64,000 nucleotides of DNA from Viscum album (GCA_963277665.1 OY728125.1:1719400889-1719464888), one strand, 5' to 3'. Counted from the stretch's first letter, positions 1 to 11,186 are shown. The notes: generated by a model not told the origin, from the letters alone. Translations and numbers: made by a program.

Positions 1-130
1 GGAGACGAAAAATTCTTCCACAGGCCTGTCATACATCATCCAAGAGGGAGAAAATTATCTTTTTTAGTGTCTTTGTTTTTTTCATTGTGCTACAAGGTTA
101 TTCTTAAAATGTAAAAAAATTGTCTTTTTA

Positions 131-842
131 ATGGATTTACAGTTGATAGGTATGAAATCTCATGATTGCTATGCCGCGATGCAACAACTTCTACCAGTTT
201 CATTGCATGGAATATTTCTTATCCATGCTAGAAAGGCAATAATTAAGGGGTGTTATTTTTTCAATTTGACATGTATTAAGGTGTTTGACGTGAATGCTTT
301 GAAAATTTTGGAAAAGGATGAAATTTCTATACTTTATCAATTTTAAATGAATTTTCCTCCATATTCTCTTTGATATAATGGTGCATTTAATGGTTTATTT
401 GGTTCGAGAAATAAAGACTTGGGGACCTGTATATCTTCATTGGATGTATCCTTTTGAATGGTATATGAAAATATTGAAGGGTTATGTTAATAATCCATAT
501 CGAAATGAATCCTACATGATTGAAAAGTATATTTCTGAGGAGGTTTTGATGCTTTGTATGAGCTACTTTGCTGTGGAAGAGCACATAGGTTTTCGTCCAT
601 CTCTCCATGAACAAGATGATAATGAGGTATTGGGGATTCATGTCATGAAAGTCAAATCATTTCTAGTTGAACATATGAATAATGTAAAATTATACATCTT
701 GAATAACTTAGTTTATGATCAACCATATACCACATTGCATATTAATGAGTTGAAACAAAGTCATCCAAAGAAGAAAGAAATTTGTATTTTGAATGAGAAC
801 AACAAAACATTTTTTCCATGGTTTAAAAAAGACATTGCTTAG
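131..842 (+). pseudogene. DUF4218 region of TNP2-type transposase (broken)
   Basis: This is the C-terminal domain that follows the TNP2 transposase core in plant CACTA elements; its biochemical role is not well defined. The visible block IGMKSHDCYAAMQQLLPVSL (from about residue 6 of the first segment) and the later run MVHLMVYLVREIKTWGPVYL, followed by HWMYPFEWYMKILKGYV, match the conserved core of that domain. The first segment stops at 344. The second resumes at 378 in another frame, with the domain continuing smoothly (NFPPYS, then FDIMVHL), so a small indel separates them. The second segment ends at 842 with a lysine-rich tail. The first 130 bases carry no certain coding sequence and may be an intron plus the end of the preceding exon. 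Identification is firm at domain level; exact exon borders are not. Confidence 0.82.
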
Positions 843-920
843 TAGATCACATGTATTAGAGACATAATGATGTATAGTGGGTGGTCCAAGTTTAAATGTG
901 ATAACGTGGTATATTTTTGA

Positions 921-1407
921 CATTAATGGCTATGCATTTCATAAGAAAGCTCAGGACAATAGAAGTACATTGTAGAATAGTGCTGTATTGGTGTTTTAAG
1001 AAGCATTGCATTTTTAGTGTTCTAAAGACAAAAACCTAATTTATACATGAAGTGCATATAATGGAGTCATTGATGAAATATGGGAGGTTGATTAATATAA
1101 AATTAATGTTCCTGTTTTTAAATGAAAAGTGTCTATTGGTAACAGAAGTGTCAGAAACGATGAATTTGGAATGATAGTTGTTAATATGAATAGATTGGAA
1201 GACATAATGGATTTATTTATAATCGAAACACATGAAAAAAATATTTTCTATGTTGTTGATCAATCAGATATGCAGTGGTATACTATTTTACAGGGGAAAA
1301 ACAATATGTTGGTGAGTATCAACCTGATGAAGATGTTTATTTCTGTGAGATCCTTACATCCATGGAATGATTTGCAAAAAATAAGGATGATCATGCTGAA
1401 GACATGA
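921..1407 (+). pseudogene. DUF4216 region of the CACTA element (six stops, no frameshift)
   Basis: A single frame runs from 921 (GYAFHKKAQDNRST) to 1407 and reads as the DUF4216 domain that commonly lies C-terminal to DUF4218 in CACTA transposase ORFs. Visible landmarks are GVIDEIWEVD, NDEFGMIVVNMNRL, and FYVVDQSDMQWYTILQGKN, which fit the domain's end. The frame is interrupted by six stop codons before 1129 but contains no indel. That pattern suggests point mutation, probably C-to-T change in methylated DNA, rather than deletion. It lies about 80 bp downstream of the DUF4218 segment in the same orientation and probably belonged to the same gene. It is not functional as it stands. Its molecular role is unknown. 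Confidence 0.78.
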
Positions 1408-2086
1408 TTTCTTCCAAATAGAACGATCAAGAATAATGAATTTGGGAAAACAATCCATTTTTACATTGCTAATATTACAGGTAACATAAGTTTATTTATT
1501 TTTTAAATTTATTAATTTCATAAAATGTTAGATATTTTAATTTTTTCTTTATTAAAATGCGTATTAAAAAAATAAGTAGAAATATTTGTTTATTTTGATT
1601 TTGTTTAGTTTAGTTTATCATGTTTACCATTACGTAACTTATATATCAATTGATTTTGTTTCATGAAAATTACATTACCATGTTTACCATGTTGACCAAA
1701 TTTACCATAGTTTACCAAAGCTTACCTTTCTGTAACTTATATATTTATTGATTTTGTTGAATGAAAATTACACTAAAATGTTTACCATATTTACCATTGT
1801 TTAACATGATTACCATATTTACCATGTTTACTATAAAATAACTTAGTTCAGCTTTTCATTTTTTGTTTACATTATTAATGTAATATTTGAATTTGTATAT
1901 TTTTGAACTAAATTCTTTTGTTTTGATTTGAAGGATAATGGTAGATCATTCAGTTGATTAAATACATATTTTAAAGATGAGAATCATGATAAAACCTCTG
2001 GGGAGGAACATTCACATGCACCTGTTGATTTTCTCCAATCTTCCTCATATGCTCCAATAACAACAAATAAGAGTTGATGAGTTAGT
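1408..2086 (+). other. CACTA spacer between the two ORFs
   Basis: This AT-rich interval separates the transposase remnant from the second gene. It contains a degenerate repeat built on TTTACCAT (listed separately). From about 1935 to 2086 the composition becomes more coding-like and may be the 5' exon of the next gene, but no frame is conserved enough to call. Confidence 0.5.
1618..1835 (+). repeat. TTTACCAT-rich degenerate tandem repeat
   Basis: The word TTTACCAT or one-base variants recurs about ten times. A larger unit is also repeated: GTAACTTATATAT, then TTGATTTTGTT, ATGAAAATTACA and a TTTACCAT run begin at 1634 and again at 1732, a 98-bp period. The array lies in the CACTA interior between genes, not at the terminus, so it is probably intronic or spacer sequence. 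Confidence 0.7.
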
Positions 2087-4936
2087 AAAGGTGGCTCCAC
2101 AGATTTACCAAAATTATTAGTTGCCCATAGCTAGGACCAAAGGATACACGTTGAGTTTCATGAGAATGATATTCCTAGAGGTCCAATTGCAAAAGATTTT
2201 AAAAGTTTTGTATCAACTCAGGGTAAAATAAAAGTTATCATTTTGAATAATCAATGGGGAAGTGTGAAAAAACAGATAATATCTCAGTTATGGGAGAAAA
2301 TTTTAGTAAGATATTTTTCTATTGTTTGACTAATCTTTAAATGTTTAATGTATAATATGTTTTACCTCTTCTTTATCAGATGGCATTTGATAAACCTGGC
2401 ACTGGTGAAGTTAGGAGGAAATGTTTATCGAGGGATACTAGGAGATAGATGGATTTCAAATCAACCCTCACATCTGATTTCATATTTTGTCATAGGCAAC
2501 TGGATAGTTCATGTCATATATATAATTTCATAGATGAAGAAAAATGGAAACAATTTGTTGAAAGTATAAGAAAAGAAGCATTTTAGGTAAGGGAAATGTG
2601 AATTTTTATAATCTTTCTAATATAAATGATCTTTTTAATGTTATTTTAACGATTTATTATTCTTAATTTATAGAAAACAAAGACATCTCATTAGAAGATA
2701 AAATCAAAAAATTTATTCCCTCATAGTTTATCTCAAGGAGGGTATAGTTTATTGGAATAACAAATGATAGTGGAAAATTTACAAAAACTTAGAGTTGAGT
2801 CTTCATGCTCTGGAGAGGTTTCCCCTCCATCCCCTCCATTTGGACATGAAAAATGGAAGAGAGCTCAGATAAGAAAAAATGGGAAATATCTTTTGAAAGA
2901 ATTGAGAATCATAGCTGAGATGATTGTAAGATATTTATTTTATTTATTTAAGTAAATTCTATTCTTTCTATACATTGAGTCATTACAAAAACATTCAATT
3001 AATTAATACAGGATTATCATGAGGAGAAGAGAACACAGGGGGTATTTAAAGCTACTGGGAGGCAATATATTTTATTTGTAACATTGGTAAATCCCAAACA
3101 CCTCGGTCGTGTATGAGGACACCTGATGGGTGTATCAGTAAGAAGAGTGTTTCCATGTTATTCAACTACTTCCATTGAATGTGTTAATAAAAAATAGAAT
3201 CCTTATAGGATAAAGTTCATAATATTAATGTGACCATGGATTAAAATATTAGAGCATCGGTAAAGTCTATATTTGCAGAAATGCAAAGAAAATTTCAGAC
3301 ATCAGCTTACACTCCTCCACCTACACCTACAGACCCCATTATTTATCCTCCACCTCCAGACCTCATTATTTATCTTCCACCTCAGCCTACAGACCCCATT
3401 TTTTATCCTACTCCTCCGCCACAACTTCTTACTTATTTGGAGATTTGTGTTGATGATCCTCAACATCATATAGTTGAATATGGGGTGGTATACTATATAA
3501 GAGATACAATTCATCATCTAAAGTTAGATGTAGAGTATCATAGGATCACTGTATAGGATATTATAGATAGATCATCTCGAGTACAATTACCTATAGATGA
3601 GGTGACGATAGTTGGACATAGTATTGACCACTTATTTGTTTGGACATCCAGACTTCTACGACTCATTACCATAGAGGTATGCATGTTATATTTTTTATTT
3701 TATTTTTTATTAAAGTTGAATTAAAAATTGAAAAATAATATATTTTTCTATTTATTTATATGAATATTACATAGGTAAATAAATACCATACAGACAACAA
3801 CAAAGACAAATGTGTATGACAACAGATAAAGATTCTAGTTGTCTTGGTAGATTGTCAAGATATTCAAATTTGTTGGTGGGTCATAATTCATTTCCAATGG
3901 AAGCTCATTTTTGTGGATGTGCAATAAATGTGGGGATTGCGAAAACTGATATCGTGGATCTTGTTACTAGAGATGAGTTGGGCATCAACATGGTGTAGAT
4001 TTTTTCCATGTATGTCTTATCACCTTTACCTACGTTATATTTATTAAAAATGTATACATATGTCAGTTTTGTATTAGGTATCTTTATAACATCCCTGAGA
4101 ATAATGATCAGATAGATGTATATAGATTCATGGACCTGCATATGATTTCCACTGAAGCACAAGAATTGGTTGAGGAACCAAAAACACTTTATATTTATGA
4201 AGGATTTTAACAGAATATAATCACACAGTGTTGGATGATGCCTTTTGTGTGAGGTACGAAACATATATCTAGAAAAGTTTTCTTTATCTATTAATATAAA
4301 AAACCACTACCCCTAAAAATTCGTTTATATCAGTGATCATTGGATGTTAGGTGTTTTTTTCTAAGGGAGAAAACACTTTATTGGATATGCTCTATCCATA
4401 GCGATGTGTGGGGAAGTTTTAGGAATATGTGTGAAATGTATGTTTCAATTTCTTATTAGTTTTTTATATTATAATAAATTTTAAATTTAATTCATTTATA
4501 TTATTTTCTAATAGGGGATGGGCATACTTTTGAAAAAACACAAAGAGAATGAGTTCCAAGATCACATATGTAAAATTAAAAGTAAATATCCATTTATAAT
4601 TTGTGATTTTAATTATATTACATAAAAAATGAAATTTTCAATTGATACTCATTTAAACTGAATTTTCACAAACAACAAGGCGTCATCGAATGTGGATATT
4701 GTATGTTAAGATTTATGTATGAAATAATTACAAGTGGAACAGTAAAGAACATTTTCCAGGTTATATTTCCTTATAAATATTTCCATAATATTTCATTTTA
4801 TTTATTCATCAGAAATGTTAACTAAATTCCTTTTAATTTGTAGTTATTTTATGACCCTATACCATATAGTGCTCAAGAGGTCAAACACGTACAAGTGGAA
4901 TGGTCAAATTATTTTACATGTTTGATTGGATTTTAG
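2087..4936 (+). pseudogene. Second CACTA gene: Ptta/En-Spm-like protein with Ulp1-like C-terminus
   Basis: This multi-exon fossil has clean GT-AG borders. Exon 1 is about 2087-2305 (RIHVEFHENDIPRGPIAKDF), exon 2 is 2380-2586 and exon 3 is 2674-2925 (SQGGYSLLE, then HEKWKRAQIRKNGKY). All three are exact multiples of three and join in phase 0. Exon 4 is 3012-3676 and contains a proline-rich stretch at about 3315-3425 (TPPPTPTDP and similar). Further exons follow at about 3775-4010 and 4077-4250. The C-terminal exons carry Ulp1/C48-type marks: SDHWML at 4331-4348 with the expected histidine, and QGVIECGYCMLRF near 4680 with glutamine and cysteine. The last exon (about 4844-4936) ends at a natural stop after EWSNYFTCLIGF. 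Several premature stops and a frameshift in exon 4 make it dead. In live relatives such proteins contain the plant transposase domain PF03004 and a SUMO-protease-like domain. Confidence 0.75.
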
Positions 4937-5209
4937 TTTGTTTGTATTGTAAAATGTAATTTTGAATATTGTAATTATAATTGTGTATTTGGTAGTTGTT
5001 TTGGTTGTATTTATGTTTTTTAGTTGACATTGAATGTATTTAATGTTATACATTTGATTGTTTAATTTTTCTATGGATCTTCTTGTTTTTCTCTAGTTCA
5101 GATGTTTTTCTAGTATGGATTATGGCCTTGTTTTGGGACTTCTTTTTGTCTTGTTTTTTCTTGTTTAAGGTCTACTATGAAAAAAAATAGTAATGGTTTC
5201 ACATGTTTT
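4937..5209 (+). other. CACTA 3' untranslated region
   Basis: T-rich sequence follows the last exon stop. I see no coding frame. It grades into the subterminal repeat array. A transcript 3' end is expected here, but no single polyadenylation signal stands out. Confidence 0.5.
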
Positions 5210-5802
5210 TATAAAAAATTGGTTTTTATGTCGGTTATTTTATATCCTATATAATAAATCTCTATGAAATGTTTTTTACATTGGTTATTTAATAACTAAT
5301 TTCGTATATGAATTTTTGCTTTGGTTATGCAATAAACTACGTGAAAACCTCTTAAAAAATATGTTATTACATTGGTTATTTTATAAACAACATAATAAAT
5401 TCATGGGTATAGTGTCTTACGTCATTTATTACATAACTGACGACGTTTGTAGTTTTTCATGTCAGTTATACAATAACCAATTTGAAAAATGATTTGATGG
5501 CAGGATATATTATGTCATTTATTACATAACCCACGTTATATACTATATACCATTTAGTTTAATAAATAACCGACGTAATAAAATATATACCACATTAGTT
5601 ATTTAATAACATACGTAATAAATCGAGCCTCCGAAGGGTTTTTCATGTCAGTAATATATGGACCGATGTGAAAAAGATTCGGATTTATGCCATTTACATC
5701 ATTTTTAAAATAACCGACGTAAAAAACAATATCTATAACATCGACTTTAATAACGTCGGCTAAAAACCGATGTGAAAAATAAAAAATAAAAGACATAAAT
5801 AA
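5210..5802 (+). repeat. CACTA subterminal repeat array (GTCGGTTATT / AATAACCGACGT)
   Basis: Short motifs related to TCGGTTATT and its complement AATAACCGACGT recur in both orientations, for example near 5230, 5280, 5371, 5460, 5564, 5593, 5709, 5751 and 5765. Several are paired as TTGGTTATTTAATAAC palindromes. Subterminal repeats next to the terminus are characteristic of CACTA elements, where the element-encoded DNA-binding protein attaches. Many copies carry the TG or CA variants expected from loss of methylated CpG. Confidence 0.8.
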
Positions 5803-5819
5803 CATTTTCTGCACTAGTG
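5803..5819 (-). repeat. CACTA right terminal inverted repeat
   Basis: Read on the - strand the terminus is CACTAGTGCAGAAAATG, with the diagnostic CACTA start. The transposase cuts immediately outside the terminal base, placing the element boundary at 5819/5820. The partner terminus lies left of the window. Confidence 0.85.
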
Positions 5820-6660
5820 TTTCTGGATTGTGCAATGTATGCAACATCTTCTCATCTAGCTATTCCAAATCATCTATATGGTTTGGAGAATGTTCATTAT
5901 CTAAGAGTTTTCTTCAAATGGATATTTAGAGTGAGGGATGATGAACCTCTATGGGTAACACTTCCTCACTCCCATACACCAATGATTATATAGTTTCTTG
6001 TGTAGTAATACATGTGGTGGTAAGACATTCCGATAAAGCTTGGAAGAGTTTTTCTGGCCAAGAGTTCTTATCCTTGTTCACCAGCTTCTAGATTATATCT
6101 AATAGATTCTTATTTAAGGTATTTTTTTCAATTTTCCCGCTGGATGACATTGAGATGAGTTATTTGAATCGACGTATTACTCCTAGTAAAGCTTATTCAA
6201 CTTTGTGGAATAGAAGTTGGTTTCATTGTCCATAAATATTGTGTGAGGGACTCCGAAGTTGGTGATGATATGTGACTTCATGAAGCTGATAATATTCATC
6301 ATATCGACTTCTTTGATGTGTATTGCCTCAGCCCATTGGGAAAAGAAGTCAGCAGCAGTGAGGAATGATTAGTTGTGGCTAGGGTATATGGCCCCACAAC
6401 ATCCATCCCCCAATCAAAAAATTCCATGAATACCTAGTTGTATCTAGAAATTATGTGGGCTAATGAATGAAGTTATTATCAATCTAGTAGGCCTGAAATT
6501 TTTTATTTAATTACACACAGTCTTGTATAATTGTTTTCCAGAAATATCCCAACATCCTGATTTAGTGGGAGAGCAAGGTTCCAGATTTATGGGAACTATA
6601 TGAGCCTTCATGGACTTCCTTCATGATGGTGAGAACATCTCATCATGTTATGCACCTGAG
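5820..6660 (-). pseudogene. Gypsy integrase, 3' truncated by CACTA insertion
   Basis: The zinc-binding region is recognisable near 6560-6500 (RMLGYFWKTIIQDC). The catalytic core follows with GMDVVGP (first Asp codon at 6401-6403), WAEAIHIKEV, FGVPHTIFMDNETNF (second Asp at 6228-6230) and SSGKIEKNTLNKNL (Glu at 6127-6129). All three acidic residues of the DDE triad are therefore still encoded, although in different frames. Downstream, SLVYGSEEVLPIEVHHPSL and LDEKMLHTLHNPE give the usual region after the core. The reading is cut at 5820, where the CACTA terminus begins. Several stops and frame changes make it non-functional. The homology continues to the very base of the CACTA border, which shows the order of insertion. 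Confidence 0.82.
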
Positions 6661-6989
6661 TATAATTCCATCAAAGCAATGTTTTTAGTGTACGTTTTTC
6701 TCATTTAGACCATCCAGAAGAGTGAAGATGGATGCCCAATTCCAAATATTTTCCATCATGCATGATACATCAGAAGGGACCCACCTCAAAGATAACCGAT
6801 TATATGCTCCATCCATCCTTGGGTGGACGTTTTCTCATAAAACTCTACAATAGTGTCGACCTGATTAATGTCTTCCGTATAACATATGATTTTTGATGAA
6901 ACCATTATTTGATGTGTAATGCAGAAGGTTACTTCCTCTTAATTGAGGTCATACAGGATGATGACTGTATTATCCGGTGCATCATCACA

Positions 6990-7330
6990 AGTATTCTGTG
7001 ATCACGGTACATATTGCAATGTGGGATCAAAATGAAAATCTTCCATAAATCTCCTATCATGGAATGTGAGAGAATCCAACTCTTCCCTTTTTATTTTCAT
7101 ATTCACCATTGATCTACTTTATCACTAGTTTTGAGTCCCATTTAATATTAATATAGGCTTTGTTCAACTGTAGAGTTACTTTCAATCCAATGATGTGGGC
7201 TTGGTACCTGACCTCGTTATTTGTCCAGCCTTCAGACAATGGGAAATAGTAGAGAAAACATAATTTGTCAGGAGAGAAAAACACAATCCCTAGAACAACC
7301 TGATTGAGATTTAGGATTTCCATTATTCAT
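6990..7330 (-). pseudogene. Gypsy RNase H (Tat-type), partial
   Basis: A 69-codon open segment (7323-7114) reads VVLGIVFFSPDKLCFLYYF, then PLSEGWTNNEVRYQAHIIGL and DSKLVIK. This matches the archaeal-type RNase H carried by Tat elements, with the central N-E pair and the D-S motif of the third strand visible. It continues as MVNMKIKREEL and LQYVP near 7010. The first strand with its catalytic Asp is not recognisable upstream of 7323, where several stops occur. The original first RNase H between RT and this domain appears mostly eroded (7330-7850). Confidence 0.75.
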
Positions 7331-7849
7331 CCAATAAGACTCAAAGTAGCACAATCAATGTATATCACCCGTGTTTGGGAGTTTCATGGGTATATATGAC
7401 CTCTTCATCTTAGAGCTCAGTGTCTTTTAGTATATTTTCCAAAGAAGGATGTCATGTATGAAATTCAGCCAGGTCTTGTACTTCCACTGACATCTATGAT
7501 ATAAACTGAGCTTCATATTGCAACAAAATTATGTCCCATTGAGCCAAGCGACTGGTCTCTCGTATGATGCAGGAAGAAAGAATAGTCTCTAATACAATAA
7601 CCAGATCATCCCATTAGTAGATGAATCCATTTTTTCATTGTCCTGGTTAAGGGGAGAGCTTTGCCGGCTATATTGGCTATGACACGCTGAATGTTGTAAA
7701 GGCACACTTGGATTCACCTTAGATCATTGATATTTTTGTGGGTGACATCGCAAAAATATAACTGGACCTCTCTAGGTCCCCATCAATGTCACAGTGAAAT
7801 ACCACAAAGTTAAGGAATTTTCCTAATGATACCCTGAAAGAACACTTCA

Positions 7850-8470
7850 GTGGATTCATCATTAGACTATGATGTTGCAGCTTGTCGATTATTGTTTAGA
7901 GATCTGTGAAGTGATCACATTGAAGTTGGTATTTGATGAAAAGCTCATCGACATAACACTTGGTTATCTTTCCTATAGATTTATTACATATAGAATACAT
8001 GGTGTAATTATATGTGGATCTTTAATTATTCAATCCAAAGGGCATGACCTGATAGTATAAGATCCAATGAAAAACTCTGATGGTAGTGGAATATTTGTCC
8101 TTAGGGGGATATCATGATCTGATTGCACCCTGTGTACCTTTCCATAAAGAAAGATCTTATAATTTATAAGATTCATTGATCAAGAGTTCTTTGATCATTA
8201 ATGGGAATTCATATTTTGGGAAATGTCGCTTAAGGTATCTGAATTCAATGCAGAACATAATCTTTTTGTTAGTCTTCTCAATGGGGACAATGTTGGATAT
8301 CCACCTTCGGTATTGAACTTCTCTAAAGATGTTGTATTTGATCAATTTGTTATCTTCTGCCTCTACATTGGTGGCATGAGAGGGGTTTGTTCTCCTATAT
8401 TCCTGCATAAAGCCTCAATACTGATCTGGTAGTCTGATATGGTGCATATCCACATCTAGATTGGGTCCAA
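7850..8470 (-). pseudogene. Gypsy reverse transcriptase, active-site variant YVDE
   Basis: The fingers region is open from 8408 to 8157 and reads WISNIVPIEKTNKKIMFCIE, then FRYLKRHFPKYEFPL, the classic order for Ty3/gypsy reverse transcriptase. Further on come YQVMPFGLNN and KCYVDELFIKYQ. The catalytic box at 7955-7944 encodes YVDE instead of the usual YVDD, which would abolish or greatly weaken polymerase activity even without the stops. Stop codons break the frame between 8157 and 7850. It is flanked by protease upstream and RNase H downstream on the same strand, as expected. Strand and domain order are secure; exact limits are approximate. Confidence 0.85.
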
Positions 8471-9099
8471 TTTTTTTTGTTTAACTCCATACTTACACAT
8501 AACGACATTGCTTCCAAAAATCAATGTAAATCTCTTTCGCTTCAAAGTGTATGGGGTCACTAATCATTGTATGCCACATTCCTTCATTTGTTCCCAGATT
8601 TATCTTTCTCCTCTCGTATATAGTGTTGGATATGCCTTCCATGATTGTTATAGGGGAATTATTGAGATCACCCTCATCCATTTCTGAGTCTGGGGAGATA
8701 TATTCAGTTGATGAAGAAAATCTAAGAGCCTATCCATCTGTATTAGGTTGAGGGAGGCTATTAGAAGAGACATCGTCATCCCTTGATGTCCGAGTCATTG
8801 TATAGAGATACCAGATCCAATTGTTGTTTATAAGGACAATTGAGGTTTGGAGATTTTGGATTATTTCTACTACTTCGACAATATTGATAGGGGAACCTAA
8901 TCACCCCTGAGCTTACTCCCGGGATTCCCAAGATTGGTCCCTAAGCCATAGGAAGGTATAACTTATATATCATCATCTACAATTGGTTTCTTACCTCCCT
9001 TCTTATAGAAATATACTTCACCATATGTGGATCCCCAATTCTCAAAGGGGGAAATGTCACAATATAGTATGATAACCTTTCCATTGATGGAGTACTTCA

Positions 9100-9430
9100 T
9101 ACATTGATGGAATGTTGATGGCACTGCCAAGTGCCTATGGATCCTGGGCCTTCCAAGAAGGGAACTGTATGTGGGGTCTTACTAGATGACCATGAACTTA
9201 GACTCATATGTGAGTTCCCGAAATTGGGCCTTGAGATTGATATTCCAATAAGGCATTTCTCATGTTTATCATATCCTTGAATGCTTAAATTTACAGGGGA
9301 TAATTCCCTTTCATTATACCCTAAACATCAGAGATTCCAAACTAGGATGACTTTGATCCCAGATCCATTATCAAACAGTACCCTTCAGACATTGACATTA
9401 TTGAGTTAGTCAGAAATGTATAAGGGCCTA
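9100..9430 (-). pseudogene. Gypsy aspartic protease
   Basis: On the - strand the run RVLFDNGSGIKVILVWNL, encoded at about 9390-9337, holds the D-N-G-S active-site loop used by Tat-type retropepsins. Downstream the frame continues with LQGYDKHEKCLIGIS and, after shifts, with the GRPWIH-like region (visible as EGPGSIGTWQCH) that closes the protease-linker segment in these elements. Several stops and at least one frame change are present. It lies between gag and RT, as expected. Confidence 0.72.
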
Positions 9431-10700
9431 ATATTCCCTTGGACAACCTCCTCTTGATCTTCATTAGTTAATGGGATGGAATCATGACATCATAAGCACA
9501 TACTCTCCACTCAATAGACCACATCTATAGTGAATTATTTATTGAATTATTGTGAACATTATATTGCTTCAAAAAGTGCCTACATGAGTTATTTTGAAAG
9601 ATGAATCACATTTAGGGCTGAGATCTTAGTTGGGTCTGCAACCAACTATTTTAGAACATCATGATTTTTTGCCTGATGTTGGTGCTTCCAGATATGTGGT
9701 TTCTCTTGGGCATACGATTCTGGTCATGGAGAATCTATGGGAGGTTGAACTAGAACTTGCGTAGAAGTGGATGGAGTATCTTCTTACAATGGTGCATGAT
9801 GCACTAGCCCACCTTATTTCTTGGGTTGATCAGATTGAACCCCCACTAAGTGGTAATGCGAGATAATCAGGTGTGGGAAAATGCTGGAGGGAACTAATGA
9901 ACATACTTAATTCTTTTGAGTATGTTTGACTTATTTCCCTTGGTTCGGAGCTACATATATGTCTTCCATGTGGATATGACTAGAATATTGAGTCTTACCA
10001 CATCTGTGTTGTCCCCTATATCCTTAGCTCTTGTGTATAAGGCATCTCATTTCCTAGTTATATGTCGATAAACCATATTCGGGGAAATACTCATCAATAG
10101 ATAAGGTATTATTAATGTGTATTGTGTTGACACAACTAAAGGTGAGCTCCTCATCCATTGAGGATTCCATTTGGCGGTGTGGTGTTCGTGCGGCAGCTGT
10201 TGCGGTGAAGAAATATTAAATAGTATGGGATTGCTTTGGGGAAGAATATGTTTGTTCCTATAATGTCTCATCCCACTTGCGGTGGTCAATCCCACCCATG
10301 GGAAGACCATATAATGCCTCTTTATTGGGTGGTGTAGCTATTGTGATTTTATTCAGTCATGCTTTCAAAGCATTATGATCTCTATCAACTATTTATTGAT
10401 TCATGCAGTTGTAAAACATTTGTGCTTGCATGGTTAGAACATTATGCCATCCATCATCTCTTTTTAACCAAGATATGGTTATACTATCCAACTACTCTGA
10501 GGAATTGTCTAATGTCACATGTCTAGAGACGACCTTGCCTCTAAGGACAACCTTGAAGAAAAAATAATTATGTATATTGTGACCTAGCCTTATGTGGAAT
10601 GATTACTAATTAGGATGTTCAATGAGGCTGACTTCATTTGGCATACTTGATTATAAGAGTGTGAGAAGGTTATTTTCCATGTATCCCTAAAAATAACCAA
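9431..10700 (-). pseudogene. Gypsy gag C-terminal and linker region, eroded
   Basis: Coding character persists on the - strand in short segments. The longest is 10310-10047 (WVGLTTASGMRHYRNKHI and onward), with no motif I can name. No CCHC zinc knuckle was found. The position between the gag core and the protease suggests the C-terminal half of gag, rich in Ser, Pro and His. Assignment rests on position alone. Confidence 0.45.
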
Positions 10701-11181
10701 GGACATGTTCATTTCAGAACGAGTGTACTTTATTCATATGTCCCACAAATCCCCGAAAACCCTGATTTCTCTGTGCTTCCAGCTGAGGGTGATTTTGTGG
10801 TGGATCCCACTTGACAGGAGGTGATAGGTGGTTAGGAGATTTCCTAGGTGCTTGGATAGGCACTGTTGTAGGCATGATAGTGAAAACCATAGCTTATTCT
10901 ATTCTTGGATTCTTCCCCTAGGTTGCGGCATGAGTCGATACTTGGATCTTGTTCAGTTTATAGCATATTCAAGACATTTCACCATTTAAGCAAACTGTCA
11001 TAACTTATCAGGATATTTCATGGCGATTAGGGGTGTTTGCATCTCATCCATGAGACTTTCATCATAGAGTTCTAGTAGTTTCTTCTATGATAGGGGATGT
11101 TGAGTGAATAGGTCAAACCTTTATACCTTACTATAAAATAATAAGCCGTCTTTTTCTAATGATGCTTTTAGTTTTTCAGGT

Positions 11182-11186
11182 TGAAG
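11182..11186. repeat. Target-site duplication TGAAG, left copy
   Basis: Exact 5-bp copy of the sequence at 12396-12400, immediately outside the TG end of the solo LTR. Confidence 0.85.

Larger units (their letters stand above)
1..5819 (+). mobile_element. CACTA (En/Spm, TNP2-type) DNA transposon, right-hand part
   Basis: The element enters from the left edge and ends at 5819 with the inverse of a CACTA terminus (CACTAGTG, then CAGAAAATG on the - strand). In order it holds a DUF4218 segment (131-842), a DUF4216 segment (921-1407), a second multi-exon gene with an Ulp1-type protease end (2087-4936), and subterminal repeats (5210-5802). This order is typical of plant autonomous CACTA elements. 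The TNP2 catalytic core and the left terminus lie outside the window. The right flank continues directly as gypsy integrase on the other strand, so the element inserted into that gene. The 3-bp target duplication cannot be checked without the left end. All genes carry nonsense codons, so the copy cannot encode its own transposase. Confidence 0.88.

Noticed and set aside
3273..3473. Overlapping Leu/Phe-rich frame beside the proline-rich exon
   Set aside because: It is the shifted reading of the same CCACCT-type repeats. The proline-rich frame joins the conserved exon and is the real one.
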